DNA of 64,000 bases from Mycobacterium intermedium (lineage in GTDB: Bacteria; Actinomycetota; Actinomycetes; Mycobacteriales; Mycobacteriaceae): the NCBI RefSeq assembly GCF_002086275.1, contig NZ_MVHT01000010.1, positions 43,695 through 107,694 on the forward strand, written 5' to 3'. The notes under the pieces are model-generated. The model was not told the DNA's origin and did not search any database. It worked only from the letters and a program-made list of their open reading frames with translations. Positions 16,066 to 24,613 of this stretch are shown piece after piece. Numbering within the stretch: position 1 is the stretch's first letter; every line of letters starts with the position of its first letter. Both the position numbers and the translations under genes were made by a program.

Positions 16066-17178
16066 GTGGCGAAGAGTGAGGTCGACGAACTCCGCGATGC
16101 TGTGCGCGAATTCCTCGCGGAGACGTCACCCTCCGAGACGGTGCGTGCGCTGATGGCGACCGACACCGGCTTCGACGCCACGTCCTGGCGCAAGTTGGCC
16201 GGCGAATTGGGACTGACCGGCATCGCGGTGCCCGAAACCTGGGGCGGAGCGGGCGCGGGCATGACCGAACTTGCAGTGGTTTTCGAAGAAATGGGCGCCG
16301 CTCTGTTGTGCGCACCCTTCTTCTCCACCGTTGCGCTGGCCATTCCGGCGCTTCTGGCCAGCGGCGACCAATCCGCCATCGAAAGCTTTGTTCCCGGCTT
16401 GGTCGACGGGTCCTGCACCGCGACGCTGATCCTGAATGACCAACTCGGACCGTGGAATCCGGATGACGTCGCCCTGCGCGCAGAGCGCGACGGAACGCGC
16501 TACCTCATCCATGGGTCGGCCCGGCAGGTGCTCGATGGGCACACCGCCGACATCATCCTGGCCGCTGCCCACACCGAAGCCGGAATCTCGCTGTTTGCGG
16601 TCCGCGCGGACGCGGAGGGACTGCGTCGAACGCCATTGGCCGGCCTTGACCGCACCCGCAAAGTCGCGCGCGTCGAGTTCGACTGCGTCGCCGCACAGCA
16701 GATCGGAACGCCCGGTGACGCCGCGGACTACTTGGCCCGCACCTCGGACACGGCGATCGTCGCACTGGCGTCCGAGCAGGTCGGTGCGGGGCAACGCTGC
16801 CTCGACATGGCCGTCGACTACGCCAAGAACCGCATCCAGTTCGGCCGGGCGATTGGCAGTTTCCAAGCCATCAAACATCGGTGCGCAGACATGCTGGTGC
16901 TGATCGAAGGGGCGCGGTCGGCCGCATCTCACGCGGCCGACGTGGCCGACACCGGCGAATTACCGACCGCGGCGTCGGTGGCGAAAATGGTGTGCTCGGA
17001 GGCCTTTCTCCAAATCGCCCTGGACAACATGCGCATCCACGGTGGCATCGGGTTCACCTGGGAACACGACGCTCATCTCTATGTGCGCCGCGCCAAAGCC
17101 ACCCAACTGATGTTCGGAACCCCGGACTATCACGCACAGCGCTTGGCCGACCTCGTTGCGACTTCGTCTCAGTACTGA
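16066..17178 (+). CDS. Acyl-CoA dehydrogenase
   Basis: A 370-aa acyl-CoA dehydrogenase starting at GTG 16066 behind GGAGG. N-terminal IAVPETWGGAGAGMTEL, C-terminal QFGRAIGSFQAIKHRCADML and IHGGIGFTWEHDAHLYVRRAK; the Glu of G-F-T-W-E is in the position of the catalytic base for this subgroup. The central segment lacks the standard E-P-x-A-G-S-D signature, as in several FadE proteins acting on bulky substrates. It is followed after 10 bases by the LLM oxidoreductase and is divergent from the amidohydrolase operon. Confidence 0.88.
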   Translation: MAKSEVDELRDAVREFLAETSPSETVRALMATDTGFDATSWRKLAGELGLTGIAVPETWGGAGAGMTELAVVFEEMGAALLCAPFFSTVALAIPALLASGDQSAIESFVPGLVDGSCTATLILNDQLGPWNPDDVALRAERDGTRYLIHGSARQVLDGHTADIILAAAHTEAGISLFAVRADAEGLRRTPLAGLDRTRKVARVEFDCVAAQQIGTPGDAADYLARTSDTAIVALASEQVGAGQRCLDMAVDYAKNRIQFGRAIGSFQAIKHRCADMLVLIEGARSAASHAADVADTGELPTAASVAKMVCSEAFLQIALDNMRIHGGIGFTWEHDAHLYVRRAKATQLMFGTPDYHAQRLADLVATSSQY

Positions 17179-17188
17179 AAGGACTTAG

Positions 17189-18097
17189 GTGACCATCTCG
17201 TTCTCCCTCGAATTGCCGACCCACCGTGTGGAGGCGGTAAACGAGTTCGTCTCCGCCGAGGCCATTGCCGAGATCGCACGGGCGGCCGAGACCGGCGGCT
17301 TTGCCGCCGTGCACGTCACAGACCATCCCGCGCCAGACGCCAAGTGGCTCGACCATGGGGGCCACCACGCCCTCGATCCCTTCGTCGCACTCGCCTTCGC
17401 TGCGGCTGCCACCACCGAGGTCAAGTTGCTGACCAACGTCTACATCGCGGCGTACCGCAACCCGTTTCTCGGTGCCAAGTCGATCCAAAGCCTGGCCGCG
17501 CTGTCCAATGGTCGGCTCATCCTAGGGACGGCGGCCGGCTATCTGAAGCCCGAATTCAAAGCGCTCGGAATTGATTTCGACAATCGCGGGGCTCTGCTCG
17601 ACGAGGCTCTGGACGTGCTGGACAAGGTGTTCACCGGCGCGGACATCGCCTACGAAGGCACGTCGTTCAACGCTCGCGGCGTCCGCCTGCGTCCACTGCC
17701 CCCGAACCCACCCCCGGTGTGGATCGGTGGCAACAGCAAACCGGCCATCCGGCGCGCGGTATCGCGCGCGCAGGGGTGGGCACCGTTCAACACCTTCGGT
17801 TACGCCACGGCGTCCCGTACCGCAGAGATCTCCACACTCGAAGAATTGGCCACCGCAATTGACTGGGCCAGGAAATATGCGGCGCAGATCGGGCGAACCG
17901 CCCCGCTCGATATCTGCTTTTCGGCGGGGAACTTGCTGGCAGACAACAAGTCCAGCGACGAGCGCCACGACACCATCAAGAGACTCGAGGCGGCCGGCGT
18001 CACGTGGCTCACCATCGCACCGCCGGGTTCGGACCGCGCCGAGCTGATCGAGCGTTCCGAAGCCTTCGCCAAAGAGTTCGTAACCGGCACCCGATAA
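17189..18097 (+). CDS. LLM-class (luciferase-like, probably F420-dependent) oxidoreductase
   Basis: A 302-aa TIM-barrel luciferase-like monooxygenase/reductase. Features include FAAVHVTDHPAPDAKWLDHGG near residue 40, LLTNVYIAAYRNPFLGAKSIQSLAALS, LGTAAGYLKPEFKALGIDF and VWIGGNSKPAIRRA, all typical of mycobacterial F420-dependent LLM enzymes. GTG 17189 follows AAGGACTT. It might carry out a hydride transfer or monooxygenation on an intermediate. The cofactor (F420 or FMN) is judged from family wording only. It is co-transcribed with the upstream FadE; its stop lies within the motif at 18093. Confidence 0.87.
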   Translation: MTISFSLELPTHRVEAVNEFVSAEAIAEIARAAETGGFAAVHVTDHPAPDAKWLDHGGHHALDPFVALAFAAAATTEVKLLTNVYIAAYRNPFLGAKSIQSLAALSNGRLILGTAAGYLKPEFKALGIDFDNRGALLDEALDVLDKVFTGADIAYEGTSFNARGVRLRPLPPNPPPVWIGGNSKPAIRRAVSRAQGWAPFNTFGYATASRTAEISTLEELATAIDWARKYAAQIGRTAPLDICFSAGNLLADNKSSDERHDTIKRLEAAGVTWLTIAPPGSDRAELIERSEAFAKEFVTGTR

Positions 18098-18108
18098 CGT
18101 ATATTCTC
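18093..18108. promoter_or_regulatory. GAGAAY-N4-RTTCTC operator-like palindrome at a gene start
   Basis: GATAACGTATATTCTC (one arm mismatch) overlaps the stop codon of the LLM gene and ends directly before the ATG at 18109. A TAACGT or TATATT hexamer inside it could serve as -10 for a leaderless transcript. It overlaps coding sequence, so chance is harder to exclude than for the intergenic copies. Confidence 0.45.
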
Positions 18109-18732
18109 ATGCCCCAACCGACTCTGTCCGACCTACTCGATCCCGCCACCACTGCGTTAGTGACGCAGGAATGTCAGGGCGGTGTCATCGGGCCGCAAGC
18201 CGGCCTGCCGATGCTCGCCGAAGAGGCCCGCCGCGAAGCGATTCCGAACATCGCCAAACTCCTCGATGCCGCGCGCGCCGCCGGCGTAACGGTCGTGCAC
18301 TGCCTGATCCAGCGGCGCCCCGACGGCCGCGGGTCCAACACCAATGCGCGACTGTTCGCAGCAAGCAAGTCGTTTGGCGCCGACTTGACGCCCGGCAGTC
18401 CGGGCGCCTCGGTGCTGCCCGAGTTCGGTCCGCTCGAGTCCGACCTCGTTCTGACTCGCACGCACGGAGTGGGACCCATGTGCGGCACCGATCTCGATTC
18501 GGTACTGCGCAACCTCAACATCAAAACCATTGTCGGTGTGGGTGTTTCGGTCAATATCGCGATCCCGAACTTCGTCATGGATGCGGTGAACCGCAGCTAT
18601 CAGTTCGTCCTGCCCCGCGATGCGGTGAGTGGATATCCGCGGGAGTACGCCGATTCCGTCATCGACAACACCTTGGCCCTGCTGGCGACGATCACCACGA
18701 CCAGTGCGGTCGTTGACACCTGGGCCGGTTGA
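18109..18732 (+). CDS. Isochorismatase-like (cysteine hydrolase fold) protein lacking the catalytic Cys
   Basis: A 207-aa alpha/beta protein of the isochorismatase/nicotinamidase fold: LVTQECQGGVIG at the N-terminus (usual V-I-D-M-Q-x-x-F region), VVHCLIQRRPDGRG, and VGVGVSVNIAIPNFVMDAVNR. In active cysteine hydrolases the last segment is G-V-x-T-x-x-C-V-x-x-T-A-x-D-A. Here the Cys position is Ala (SVNIAI), and the Asp and Lys positions also differ. It is probably not a classical cysteine hydrolase; a binding or altered catalytic role is possible. No ribosome site is visible before ATG 18109, consistent with a leaderless start or readthrough from the LLM gene. Confidence 0.8.
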   Translation: MPQPTLSDLLDPATTALVTQECQGGVIGPQAGLPMLAEEARREAIPNIAKLLDAARAAGVTVVHCLIQRRPDGRGSNTNARLFAASKSFGADLTPGSPGASVLPEFGPLESDLVLTRTHGVGPMCGTDLDSVLRNLNIKTIVGVGVSVNIAIPNFVMDAVNRSYQFVLPRDAVSGYPREYADSVIDNTLALLATITTTSAVVDTWAG

Positions 18733-18770
18733 CCTGACGCTACCCAATCTGGATGCCGTGCCGCCGGAGT

Positions 18771-18785
18771 GATAACGTCGTTCTC
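18771..18785. promoter_or_regulatory. Variant GAGAAC-type palindrome upstream of amidohydrolase
   Basis: GATAACGTCGTTCTC has the same half-sites as the 16-bp motif but a 3-bp centre. It lies 41 bp before the ATG at 18826 in the 93-bp gap after the isochorismatase-like gene. The changed spacing lowers confidence that the same protein binds. Confidence 0.4.
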
Positions 18786-18825
18786 AACTGGCGTAAATGA
18801 TCATATTCGCTGCTCAGGAGGAATC

Positions 18826-20019
18826 ATGTCGGCCCGTTCATTGCCGTACCCGGTTTTCGATATCGACAACCACATGTACGAGACGACGGACGCGCTCACG
18901 AAGTATCTGCCGAAGGAGCACCGCGGCAAGGTCGGCTACGTGGAGGTCAACGGGCGGCCCAAACTCATGGTCAAGGACCGGATCAGCCACATGATCCCCA
19001 ACCCCACGTTCGCACGCGTGGCCAGGCCCGGCAGTGCCGAGGACTACTTCCTGGGGAACAACCCCGAAGGTCTCAATTTCCGCGAGTTCGTCGGCGAGGC
19101 AATGGATGTCATTCCTGCCTTCCAGGAGCCCGCCCCGCGGCTGGAGCTGATGGACGAGCTAGGCATCGACCAGTGCGTCATGTACCCCACCCTGGCCAGC
19201 CTGATCGAAGAGCGGACCACCGACGACGTCGTGCTCACCCACGCGATCATCCACGCGCTCAACGAGTGGATGCACGAGCACTGGACGTTCGACTACAAGG
19301 ATCGGATCTTCGCGACACCGGTCATCTGCCTGCCCCTGGTGGACGAGGCCATCAGGGAGTTCCACTGGGGCCTCGAACGCGGCATGAAGACATTCCTGGT
19401 CCGACCGGCGCCGGTGCCCAGCCGCTTCGGCGGCTCACGTTCCATGGGCCTGCCGGAGTTCGACCCGTTCTGGGAAGAGGTCGTCAACGCCGGTATACCG
19501 GTCACCATGCACGCCTCCGACAGCGGTTACCAAAAGCACCTCATGGAGTGGGAAGGCGGCGATGAATATCTGTCGTTCAAGCCCAGTGCGTTGCGTGAAG
19601 TGGTCATGGGCCACCGAGCGATCGAGGACACGCTGGCGGCGCTGATCTGCCATGGCGCGCTGTCGCGCTTCCCCGATCTCAAGATTCTTTGCGTCGAAAA
19701 CGGCAGCGGGTGGGTACGAAACCTCCTCGAGCAACTCAACATGGCGTACAAGATCATGCCGAAAGAGTTCGACGAGCATCCCGTCGAGGTGTTCAAGCGC
19801 AACATCTACATCCACCCGTTCTTGGAGGACGACATCAAGGGAATCATCGACATCATGGGTGAGGATCACGTGATGTTCGGCTCCGACTATCCGCATCCCG
19901 AGGGCATCGGCGACCCGCTGAGCTTTGTCGACAGGCTTGACGGCATTTCGGAATCCGCCAAAGCGAAGATCATGGGAGGCAACGCCATCGAGCAATTGCG
20001 GCTCAAGGTCTCCGTATGA
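18826..20019 (+). CDS. Amidohydrolase-2 family (PF04909-type) metal-dependent hydrolase
   Basis: A 397-aa amidohydrolase beginning at ATG 18826 after CAGGAGGAATC. N-terminal VFDIDNHMYETTDALTKYLP, central TMHASDSGYQKHL and C-terminal MFGSDYPHPEGIGDP provide the expected metal ligands. It is closer in wording to the 7618 protein than to the 14734 one: both share the DNHMYET and GSDYPHPEG motifs and the MIPNPT / IPNPT phrase. It overlaps the following MaoC gene by 4 bp (ATGA), so the two are translationally coupled. Confidence 0.88.
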   Translation: MSARSLPYPVFDIDNHMYETTDALTKYLPKEHRGKVGYVEVNGRPKLMVKDRISHMIPNPTFARVARPGSAEDYFLGNNPEGLNFREFVGEAMDVIPAFQEPAPRLELMDELGIDQCVMYPTLASLIEERTTDDVVLTHAIIHALNEWMHEHWTFDYKDRIFATPVICLPLVDEAIREFHWGLERGMKTFLVRPAPVPSRFGGSRSMGLPEFDPFWEEVVNAGIPVTMHASDSGYQKHLMEWEGGDEYLSFKPSALREVVMGHRAIEDTLAALICHGALSRFPDLKILCVENGSGWVRNLLEQLNMAYKIMPKEFDEHPVEVFKRNIYIHPFLEDDIKGIIDIMGEDHVMFGSDYPHPEGIGDPLSFVDRLDGISESAKAKIMGGNAIEQLRLKVSV

Positions 20020-20495
20020 CGCAGGCGGCGACCGCGACTCCGAAGGTTTACGACGGCATTGCCGCCTTCGAGGCGCATGTCGGCGAACACCTCGGTTACA
20101 GCGCTTGGCGGCGAGTGACCCAACACGAAATCGACCTCTTCGCGGAGGCGACCGGTGACCACCAGTGGATACATGTCGATCCCGAGAAGGCGGCGGCTGG
20201 GCCCTACGGCAAAACCATCGCCCACGGCTATCTGACTTTGTCGTTGGTTCCCATTCTGGTGCAGCAGATTTACCGGGTGACGGGCCTGTCGATGCAAGTC
20301 AACTACGGCTCCGACAAACTGCGGTTTCCCGCACCGGTTCCGGTCGACTCCCGGATCCGTGCGGGGGCGGAGTTGCTTCGAGTGGAACGCAACGACAAAG
20401 GCGCCCGGGCCACCGTGCGCGTCACGGTCGAAGTCGAGGGATCCGACCGGCCGGCGTGCGTCGTCGAGACCATTGCGGCAATGGTCGAGGCCTGA
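20016..20495 (+). CDS. MaoC-like (R)-enoyl-CoA hydratase
   Basis: A 159-aa single hot-dog MaoC dehydratase. The hydratase-2 motif is complete: ATGDHQWIHVDPEKA with Asp and His five residues apart, followed by GKTIAHGYLTLSL. It would hydrate a trans-2-enoyl-CoA to the (R)-3-hydroxyacyl-CoA, or run the reverse. ATG 20016 overlaps the amidohydrolase stop. It converges with the CoA-transferase gene 37 bp downstream. Confidence 0.9.
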   Translation: MTQAATATPKVYDGIAAFEAHVGEHLGYSAWRRVTQHEIDLFAEATGDHQWIHVDPEKAAAGPYGKTIAHGYLTLSLVPILVQQIYRVTGLSMQVNYGSDKLRFPAPVPVDSRIRAGAELLRVERNDKGARATVRVTVEVEGSDRPACVVETIAAMVEA

Positions 20496-20532
20496 CGCCC
20501 ACCCCGGCCCGCTGACCCGACCCGCCGAGCGG

Positions 20533-22926
20533 CTAAGCGTTGAGCAAGCGCTCACCGATGACGCGTTGCTCACGCAACGCCGCGATCTCATCAGCGGATA
20601 GCCCAAGTGCATCAAGCACGTCGGCGTTGTGCTGGCCCAGCGTCGGGGACGGTGTCCTGTGGTGTGCCGTCGGCCCGGGCGAAATGCGAAACGGCCAGCC
20701 CGGGAACCGATGGTGACCCGTGATCGGGTGCTCCAAATCCTGGTAGAACCCACGCGCCTCAAGTTGCTCGATGTCATACATGCGGTCGGATGCGAGTATT
20801 CGAGCGGCGGGCACCTTTCGCTGGACAAGTGCCGCGACCACCTCATCCGGGGCTAAGGTGGCGGTCCACTCGGTGACCACCGCGTCGAATGCGTCGTGGT
20901 TGGCCAGCCGGGCATCCGGGGTTGCGAATCGCGGGTCGTCGCTTAGCTCATCGCGTTTCATGGCGCCGACCAGACCCGCCCAATCCGTGTCGTCGCGTAT
21001 TGACACCGCGACCCACTCGTCGGTGACGCTGGTCGGGTACACACCTTGGGTGTAATCGCGGTGCCGATTGCCTTGGCGCGGCGAAACTTTCCCCGTCAGT
21101 GAGTATTCGATCAACGGCTCGGCCGCCACCGCGGCTCCCACCTCCACTTGCGCGACCTCGATCAGCTGTCCTTCGCCGGTACGTTCCCTGTGTTGGAGGG
21201 CGGCGAGCAAGGCGATGCAGCCATGCACACCCGCAATGGGGTCGGCGGGTCCCTGCAGATTGCATGGCGGACCGTCTGGATATCCGGTCACGGACGCCAT
21301 TCCCGACACCTGTTCGATGTTGAGCGCCCAGCCCACGTAATCGCGCCACGGCCCCTCCAGGCCGAATCCCGGCATCCGCACCATGATCACGTCGGGATTG
21401 ATCTTGATCAGGGAGTCGTAGTCCAACCCGAACTGCTCTACCACCCGAGGCGAGAAGTTCTCGACCACCACGTCGGCTTCGGCTGCCAACCGCAGCGCCA
21501 GTTCGCGGCCGACGGCCGAACTGAGATCCAGCGTGATATCGCGCTTGTTGAGATTCGTCGCCTGCCACAACGGCCCACGCTCGTACCAGTCATCGCCTTC
21601 GCGCAGCAGCGAACCCGAGTACCGGTGACCGTCGGGACGCTGGATGGACTCGACCTTGATCACATCGGCCCCGAAGGCACCCAGATAGCAGGTCAGATAG
21701 GCGCCTGCCCAAAATGTGCTCAGGTCGAACACCTTCAGCCCCGAGAACGGCAGCGCAGCATCGGTGGCGGTACCAGTTGGACTTGGAGTCGCACGCTCCC
21801 CCCACGTGGCCGGCCCTTCACTTCCCAGTAACGGAGCACGAACCGGTGGGGGCACGGGCGTATTCGACAGCCGGAACGCCGGGCCTGGCCGGGAGAATCG
21901 CCATCCGTCGTCGCCTACTTCGACGAAGAAACCCCGCTCGGCGTACTGCGGGCAATCCATGATCGTCTCGCCATCGCTCACCGGCGCAGCCGGGATCCGC
22001 ATGGCCTGGCTCAATTCCACCAGGTCCGCCACGTTCATCGAATCGAAGAACGGCTGGGCCTTGGCAAAGAATTCATCCCGCTCCGGCCCACCCAACATGA
22101 CCGCGATTTGGAGGTCGCCGAATTCCGGCAACCCGACCATCGCGCACACGTCGAGCCAATGCTGGCCCGTAAGACAGTTGATCCCAATCCAGCCGTCTGC
22201 GGCACGCACGATGCCCAGCATCGGAGCCGCCTTGGAATTGGTCGGCAGGCCAAGGCTTTTCAAACGAGCAGCCATCAGCATGGGATAGGGCAGCGTGGAC
22301 AGCAGCGACTCGAACGACGAGACATCGACCTCGACGACTTCGTTGGCCGCACCGGCGGTTCGCAGGGCGGTCAGCGCACCCAGCGCGGCGTAGCCTCCGA
22401 CAACGTATTCGGGGATCCGGGCGCCGGCCTGTACCGGTTTGCGCCCCGGTTCCCGCAGGTTGACCCAGCCCGATGCCGCCTGCAACGTCAGCGAAGTCGT
22501 CGGTTGGTCCCGCAGCGGCCCCTGCTGCCCAAAGTCCGAGATTCGCACGGCCACCAAGCGCGGGTTGATCCGCGATAAGGAGTCGTGGTCCAGGCCGTAG
22601 TCCGAACGCTCAGGTACCCCGGCGGGCAGGTTCTCGACCAGCAGGTCCGCCCCGGCGATCAATTCCTGGACCTTCGTCAGATTGGCCGGCTGCGCCAGAT
22701 CCAGTGCGGCCCCGCGCTTCCCGGCGTTGAGGTATTCGAACAGCCCACTGCGCCGCGGATCCGGCCGACCGGACGGAAACGGCCCCCAGCTGCGCAATGG
22801 ATCGCCAGCCAACGGCTCAATCTTGTACACGTCGGCGCCGAGGTCGACCAGCAGCTTCGTGCAGTAGGGTCCCGCGATCTCGGTTGCCAGTTCGACGACG
22901 CGCAAGCCTGCCAGCGGCCGATTCAT
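20533..22926 (-). CDS. Double-domain CaiB/BaiF family CoA-transferase
   Basis: A 797-aa protein made of two consecutive class III CoA-transferase domains. The first starts at RPLAGLRVVELATEIAGPYCTKLLVDLGADVYKIEP (residues ~3-38), the second at LPFSGLKVFDLSTFWAGAYLTCYLGAFGADVIKVES (about 395-430). Each is followed by the expected N-x-x-KR-x-x-LDL words (NAGKRGAALDL; NLNKRDITLDL) and a G-x-x-GP segment. Typical CaiB proteins are ~400 aa and dimerise as interlocked rings; a tandem fusion could be a covalent dimer with one or two active sites. It moves CoA between acids. ATG 22926 overlaps the aldehyde dehydrogenase stop (ATGA). Confidence 0.9.
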   Translation of the reverse strand: MNRPLAGLRVVELATEIAGPYCTKLLVDLGADVYKIEPLAGDPLRSWGPFPSGRPDPRRSGLFEYLNAGKRGAALDLAQPANLTKVQELIAGADLLVENLPAGVPERSDYGLDHDSLSRINPRLVAVRISDFGQQGPLRDQPTTSLTLQAASGWVNLREPGRKPVQAGARIPEYVVGGYAALGALTALRTAGAANEVVEVDVSSFESLLSTLPYPMLMAARLKSLGLPTNSKAAPMLGIVRAADGWIGINCLTGQHWLDVCAMVGLPEFGDLQIAVMLGGPERDEFFAKAQPFFDSMNVADLVELSQAMRIPAAPVSDGETIMDCPQYAERGFFVEVGDDGWRFSRPGPAFRLSNTPVPPPVRAPLLGSEGPATWGERATPSPTGTATDAALPFSGLKVFDLSTFWAGAYLTCYLGAFGADVIKVESIQRPDGHRYSGSLLREGDDWYERGPLWQATNLNKRDITLDLSSAVGRELALRLAAEADVVVENFSPRVVEQFGLDYDSLIKINPDVIMVRMPGFGLEGPWRDYVGWALNIEQVSGMASVTGYPDGPPCNLQGPADPIAGVHGCIALLAALQHRERTGEGQLIEVAQVEVGAAVAAEPLIEYSLTGKVSPRQGNRHRDYTQGVYPTSVTDEWVAVSIRDDTDWAGLVGAMKRDELSDDPRFATPDARLANHDAFDAVVTEWTATLAPDEVVAALVQRKVPAARILASDRMYDIEQLEARGFYQDLEHPITGHHRFPGWPFRISPGPTAHHRTPSPTLGQHNADVLDALGLSADEIAALREQRVIGERLLNA

Positions 22927-24383
22927 GCGGGCACCCCGATAGCCTTGGGCTCCATGTAAGCCCGCAACCCCATGACGCCACCCTCGCGACCGATGCCGCT
23001 CTGCTTGAAACCTCCGAACGGCGCGTCCCCTGGAATGGTCCCGTTGATCGATACCTGACCGGTCCTGATCCGACGCGCAATGGCCAACGCGCGATCCACG
23101 TCAGCGCCCCACACGGCGCCGCCCAACCCATAGGGCGAGTTGTTGGCGACGGACACGGCCTCGTCGTCATCGCGGTAACGCAACACGGTCAGCACCGGAC
23201 CGAACACCTCCTCCTGCGCGATATACGCGTCGGCCGGCACGTCGGTCAGTATGGTCGGCTCGAAGTAGAAGCCGCTGCTCAGGTCCTTCGGACGGGCTCC
23301 GCCGGTAACCACTGTGGCACCGTCGGCTTCGGCGCGGCTGACGAAACGCTCGACGCGCTCCAAGTGTTCGCGGGTGATCAACGGTCCCATTGTGACCGCG
23401 GGATCGACGGGGTCGCCGATCACCACATTGCGTGCCAGTTCGGCGAGTCGACCGACCACATCGTCGTGAATCGACTCGGGCAGGAGCAGCCGACTGTTGA
23501 GGATGCACGCCTGACCCGCATGCATGGTGCATCCTTCGAACAACAACCGCTGCAGCAGGTCTTCGTTGAGGTCGACGTCGGGTAGCAAAATGCTTGCCGA
23601 CTTACCGCCGCATTCGAGCAGGACGCGCTTCATCGTGCCGGCTGCGCCGGCCATGACGTCGCGGCCGACGGCCGAGCTACCGGTAAAGCTGACCATGTCC
23701 ACCCGCGGGTCGAGGGTCAACAACCTGCTGGCCTCGATGCCCGTCGGAGTGACCACGTTGACGACGCCGGGCGGGATGTCGGTGTCCTCATGAATGATTC
23801 GCGCCAACGCGAGGCCGGCCAGCGGGGTCAAGGGCGACGGCTTGAGCACCAGCGTGTTGCCTGCCGCCAGCGCCGCACCCAGCTTCATCACGTTGAGGGT
23901 GTGCGGAAAATTCCAGGGTGTCATCGCCGCCACCACACCGAGCGGTTCATAGCGCAATAGCGTGGTACCGGCCGCTCCCCAGGCATCCATCGGAGCTTCG
24001 GCGGGTTCCATCGCAAGCTCAGCGGCGTGCCCGACCATGAACGCCGGCCCTTCGACGTGAATCAGCCGCTCATTGGCCGAGCAACCCCATTCCGCCTGCG
24101 CCAGGGCATATATTTCCTCTGCCCTGGCCAGCAGGGCGTCGCTGAGTTGCTGCAGGCAACGCGCGCGTTCCGCCGGTGCGGCCGCGGGCCAAGGACCGGT
24201 GTCGAAGGCGTGCCGCGCCGCGTCGATCGCCCGCTCAACCTCGGCCACGTCCGCGTCCGGGGCGGTGCCAATCACCTCTTCCGTCGCGGGGTTGATGACG
24301 TCGTAGCGTCCACTGTCTCCATCGACCCACTGTCCAGCGATGTAGTGGCCGTATCTGTCGACCAGGGAGCGCGAGCCTGCCAC
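22923..24383 (-). CDS. Aldehyde dehydrogenase (NAD(P)+)
   Basis: A 486-aa ALDH superfamily member, oxidising an aldehyde to the acid. Motifs: PWNFPHTLNVMKLGAALAAGN, FTGSSAVGRDVM, the general-base Glu in LLECGGKSASILLPD, the nucleophile Cys in MHAGQACILNSRLLLP, and EEVFGPVLTVLRY. GTG 24383 was chosen because GGAAGG stands just upstream and the predicted protein then begins in the normal ALDH way (SLVDRYGHYIAGQWVDGDSG). It overlaps the CoA-transferase by 4 bp and would feed it or a ligase with acid. Its promoter region at 24384-24613 is shared with the divergent P450 operon. Confidence 0.92.
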   Translation of the reverse strand: MAGSRSLVDRYGHYIAGQWVDGDSGRYDVINPATEEVIGTAPDADVAEVERAIDAARHAFDTGPWPAAAPAERARCLQQLSDALLARAEEIYALAQAEWGCSANERLIHVEGPAFMVGHAAELAMEPAEAPMDAWGAAGTTLLRYEPLGVVAAMTPWNFPHTLNVMKLGAALAAGNTLVLKPSPLTPLAGLALARIIHEDTDIPPGVVNVVTPTGIEASRLLTLDPRVDMVSFTGSSAVGRDVMAGAAGTMKRVLLECGGKSASILLPDVDLNEDLLQRLLFEGCTMHAGQACILNSRLLLPESIHDDVVGRLAELARNVVIGDPVDPAVTMGPLITREHLERVERFVSRAEADGATVVTGGARPKDLSSGFYFEPTILTDVPADAYIAQEEVFGPVLTVLRYRDDDEAVSVANNSPYGLGGAVWGADVDRALAIARRIRTGQVSINGTIPGDAPFGGFKQSGIGREGGVMGLRAYMEPKAIGVPA

Positions 24384-24407
24384 CCGTTGCCTGCCTTCCG
24401 TTAGATT

Positions 24408-24424
24408 GAGAACGAATCGAGAAC
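24408..24424. promoter_or_regulatory. Two GAGAAC half-sites in the divergent ALDH / P450 promoter
   Basis: GAGAAC occurs at 24408-24413 and again at 24419-24424, in direct orientation 11 bp apart (one helical turn). These are half-sites of the recurring 16-bp motif but not an inverted pair. They lie 25-41 bp upstream of the ALDH start, so a role in its control is possible. Confidence 0.35.
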
Positions 24425-24494
24425 AGACATATCCAAACTGTGTGTACACCGGCACCAAGACCGCGTCAACGTGCAACGATGGTATTTCAGGCTT

Positions 24495-24508
24495 AATCGT
24501 TCACGATT
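24495..24508. promoter_or_regulatory. AATCGT-TC-ACGATT palindrome upstream of the igr-like operon
   Basis: AATCGTTCACGATT has perfect 6-bp arms around a 2-bp centre in the middle of the 230-bp divergent region, about 106 bp before the P450 start. A second inverted pair, CGGACA (24546-24551) and TGTCCG (24565-24570), lies closer to the gene. Either could be an operator for the igr-like operon; no matching regulator is identified. Confidence 0.35.
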
Positions 24509-24613
24509 GACAGGCCTGCCCGACGTCCGGTAGACACCTTGCAAACGGACATTTTCGTCCTATCTGTCCGGCAAGCCTAAATCCGAACGGTAGGCCTCCA
24601 AGGAAGGCGCGCG

